From contig CAJOGQ010000013.1 of the NCBI GenBank assembly GCA_905234125.1, positions 1 to 48,213 of the forward strand: DNA of 48,213 nt, read 5' to 3'. The position numbers and the translations under genes are program-made. Below the pieces are notes generated by a model. It had not been told where the DNA came from, ran no database searches, and saw nothing but the letters and a program-made list of their open reading frames with translations. Shown one piece after another: positions 45,467 through 48,213 of this stretch (the first letter of the stretch is position 1; the number at the start of each line of letters is the position of its first letter). The stretch comes from an uncultured Bacteroidaceae bacterium. GTDB taxonomy: Bacteria; Bacteroidota; Bacteroidia; Bacteroidales; Bacteroidaceae.

Positions 45467-47860
45467 ATGAAATAGATTATTCTATTTTTATTACTTCAGC
45501 TATCTTGTGACATACTATATATTACTGCACAAGAGAATTATTCGCTTACGTATAGTTACAAGAGTGATAGTCATAATGGAGATGTTGCCACCCTTGAGAA
45601 GATAGAACTCACAAATACTGCTGATGTCGTTATTCCTGAAACTGTTGAACATGATGGTTTCATTTATATGGTTCGCTATGCTAATCCCGCAATAAATAAT
45701 AGGGATTTTTTACGAAGCATTTCTTTCCCTCAATCCATGAAATCCATATCCAATTTTCATGATTGTGAAAACTTAACAAAGGTCGTTCTTAACAATGGTT
45801 TGGAAACCATAGAAAGGAAAGCGTTTCAGAACTGTACGCATTTATCATTTGTTGAAATACCGACCTCTGTGTCCTTTATCGGAAAGGGAGCCTTTACAAG
45901 TACCCAAGGAAGTTCTAAGATTAATACCGATGAATCGAGATATTATGCGTTTTTGAAAACAGCCATTATACATTGTAAAGGCGAATTTGAAGTCGATAAT
46001 GATGCATCATTTGCTAACGGTGATCCGTTTTCTCCGAATAGAAATCTCACAACTATTGTTTATACGAATCTTCAAGCACCTACAAATTGGATGGCTACTA
46101 CAAGAACATATGTGCCCCAAAAAGAAAAATACAATAAGCCATATAAGAATCTAACTTCTACTCCCCATATTATAGAAATGGTGACATTCGCAAATGACAC
46201 ATATAATTATACAGGTTCTATCCCTTCTGTGAAATGGACGAACAATGTCGAAGGCTTTACTGTATCTTTAGATTTATCTGTACTGAATGTTAATGCAGGA
46301 ACTTATGATGTCAATATTCCTGCAACATACACAGATGGTGAACATACTTTTGTTGCTCAGATTCCCTATCACTACACAATCAATCCTGTTAAAATAACAG
46401 CAAAAGTCAGCAATGTTACTCGCCGTTATGGAGAAGAAAATCCATCGTTTAACATCACATATTCAGGCTTTTTAGGTGGTGATAATGAAAACGCCATTAC
46501 AACAAAACCATCTGTGACAACAACTGCCACCACAACGAGTGGTATAGGAGATTATCCTATCACCATTAGTGGTGGCTCCGCTACAAATTATGACTTCGTT
46601 TATGAACCAGGTGTGTTGACCGTGACCAAGGCTCCACTTTCTGCGAAAGTCAATGATGCTTCAAAAGTGTATGGTGAGGATAATCCTGCTTTCACGATTG
46701 AATACTATGGTTTGAAAAATGGTGAGGAAGCCCCTGCATGGACGACAAGACCAACTTTCCAAACGGTTGCAACACAAAAGAGCGAAGTAGGTCAGTATGA
46801 GGTAAAAGCCGTCAATGGCCTCCCTGTCAACTACGAAATGGGAGAGATAACTGCTGGAACGCTGAATATCACTCCTGCACCATTGACAATTAAGGTCAAT
46901 GATGCGGTAAGACAATACTATGCTGAGAATCCCGCTTTCAGTTACGCATGTGAGGGTTTTGTGAATGGAGAGGATGAAAGTGCTTTGTCAACCAAGCCTA
47001 CGCTTTCCACGTCTGCCACCCAGTCCGGCAATGTGGGAACTTACGAGATTAAAGCTTTTGGAGCTACCAGTAAGAATTATTCTATTTCTCATGTGAACGG
47101 AACTCTCACCATCACTCCTCGTTCGTTAACAGCATCAGTAGGTAACTATGAACGATTGTACAATGAAGAGAACCCTGAATTTGTGGTACAATATGATGGA
47201 TTCGTGGGGAATGAGGATGAAACCGTGCTGAATCAGAAGCCTACAGCGAGCACCACTGCCACCAAAACAACGGATGTCGGAACATATCCTATCAATGTTT
47301 CCGGAGGCAGTGCTGACAATTATAACTTTTCGTATACCGATGGTGTTTTGACTATCAATAAAGCAGAGCAGACAATCTCTTGGGAACAGGATTTGAAGGA
47401 TCAGAAGGTGGGTGATCAAGTAGAATTGAATGCAGTTGCTTCTTCTGGTCTTCCTATTACATATACAATAGAAAGTGGTGATGGAGCTGAAATTTACTCT
47501 GCTGGTACCAAGACATTCTTGGAATGCAAGGCTGATGGACAGATTCTCATCAGAGCCGTACAAGAAGGGAACAACAACTATTATTCATCGCCAAGAGTGA
47601 GTAAGACGGTGGTAATTAAGCAGGAAGGAGACGACTCAGTTGTTAACTCTGTTGCAGAATCTTCTGTCAAAATACAAGAAACATCGTTTGGTGTCAGAAT
47701 GACTGGAACCAAAGCAGGAGAAGTAATCCACGTATTCACTCCAGATGGAATGTTGCAGAAATCGGTTATAGCAGTAGGCAACACGACTGACATCTATCTG
47801 GAAAGGCAACACATCTACATAATCATAGGAGGCAAGAAAACTTGGAAGTTAAATCGTTAA
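45467..47860 (+). CDS. LRR/MBG-domain surface protein, signal peptide interrupted by an amber codon
   Basis: The frame begins ATG AAA TAG at 45467, then continues open to 47860. After the TAG it encodes a hydrophobic signal core (IILFLLLQLSC) and TAQENYSLTYSY, so the natural start is almost certainly the ATG two codons before the stop. The first intact internal ATG is at 45668 and would lose the signal. Domains: a BspA-type leucine-rich repeat region (CENLTKVVLNNGLETIERKAF), then four MBG domains of about 80 residues (units with YGEENPSF, YGEDNPAF, YYAENPAF, YNEENPEF), an Ig-like segment, and a tail with IYIIIGGKKTWKL. It is likely a surface adhesin. It may be a recent nonsense mutant, a read-through case, or a sequencing error. 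Confidence 0.78.
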
Positions 47861-47987
47861 AGGACAAACATACATACCACGATGATAATACAACATCATC
47901 AAAATCCAAGGATTATCTGTTTGGGAAATAAAAACAAGAACAAAGCACTCCCCTGATTCAGGGTACTGCTTCCATCCGTAAGTCAAG

Positions 47988-48020
47988 AAGGTGGGCATTC
48001 CTCAATGGGTGCCCACTTTT
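47988..48020 (+). terminator. Terminator after the LRR/MBG gene
   Basis: GTGGGCA (47991-47997) pairs with TGCCCAC (48010-48016), followed by TTTT. Confidence 0.7.
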
Positions 48021-48044
48021 GTGTTCGTATTGATTCTCCAAAGA

Positions 48045-48101
48045 CAAAGGACGCCCTGATTCAGGGCTCCCTTCGTGAAGGCATAATATAAATCCCCAAA
48101 G
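48045..48101. repeat. Dispersed repeat R2, copy b
   Basis: Reverse-orientation copy of 27087-27141, sharing the GCCCTGA/TCAGGGC palindrome, the GAAGGGAG block and the outer CTTTGG. Confidence 0.8.
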
Positions 48102-48213
48102 GTTAATCGGTTATTTTTTTGTTTTTGAATTGGGGAAGGAATGAGTGATTGAATGAGGCCTATGAACATTTTTTATTCCCACACGTCATTGTGACATTTT
48201 GTAAACATTCTGT

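Larger units (their letters stand above)
47861..48213. other. Intergenic end of window
   Basis: No gene seen. It contains a CCCTGATTCAGGG palindrome (47951-47963), a terminator (47988-48020) and repeat R2b (48045-48101). The last 40 bases begin with TTATTCCCACAC, also found at 81-92 near the other end of the window. Confidence 0.6.

Overview
The window looks like chromosome of a Bacteroidales bacterium, most likely a Prevotellaceae member. The evidence is: Bacteroidetes-type promoters (TTTG, about 20 bp, TAnnTTTG) ahead of many genes and little Shine-Dalgarno signal; the ATP synthase gene order atpD-C-B-E-F-H-A-G; a TamB gene followed by a lipoprotein TamA-like (TamL) gene; many lipoproteins; and secreted proteins ending in a [12 protein letters not shown] type tail. 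No rRNA, tRNA or CRISPR array was seen.

Layout. 1-2.5 kb: a stand-alone ATP-pyrophosphatase half of GMP synthase, a DUF4251 lipoprotein, and an unknown protein. 2.6-10.6 kb: malate dehydrogenase, TamB and TamL, tightly packed. 11-12.8 kb: a cofactor-independent phosphoglycerate mutase that unexpectedly begins with a lipoprotein signal. 13-18 kb (minus strand): an operon of polyprenol-phosphate mannosyltransferase, dihydroorotase, MetH activation domain, metallophosphoesterase and PlsC acyltransferase. 18.3-19.7 kb: inositol-phosphate synthase, divergent from that operon. 19.7-27 kb (minus): the complete F1Fo ATP synthase operon, with a lipoprotein gene at its end. 27.2-30 kb (minus): an SH3-like lipoprotein and a secreted M6 metalloprotease. 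30-35.7 kb: a carbohydrate locus (MFS sugar porter, DUF5107-TPR protein, AraC regulator). 35.9-42.7 kb: secreted CotH-kinase protein, a RING-like/TerD-like protein, a secreted esterase, and rubrerythrin.

42.7-48.2 kb is an accessory region: more AT-rich, sparse in genes and full of repeats. It holds a small kinase-fold protein resembling the kinase domain of polyvalent proteins, flanked by two repeat types in the order A-B-gene-B-A; gene remnants; about 375 nt of back-to-back hairpins that may be a structured RNA; and a large LRR/MBG-domain surface protein whose signal peptide is interrupted by an amber codon at codon 3.

A second theme is dispersed repeats: a 79-bp element of 22-bp units present twice in opposite orientation, a palindrome-bearing element (GCCCTGATTCAGGGC) present twice, a perfect 5 x 14-bp array inside the ATP synthase operon, REP-like palindromes, and related sequences read in frame in the hinge just before the C-terminal tail of three secreted proteins. 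All assignments are from reading the sequence; no database search was run.
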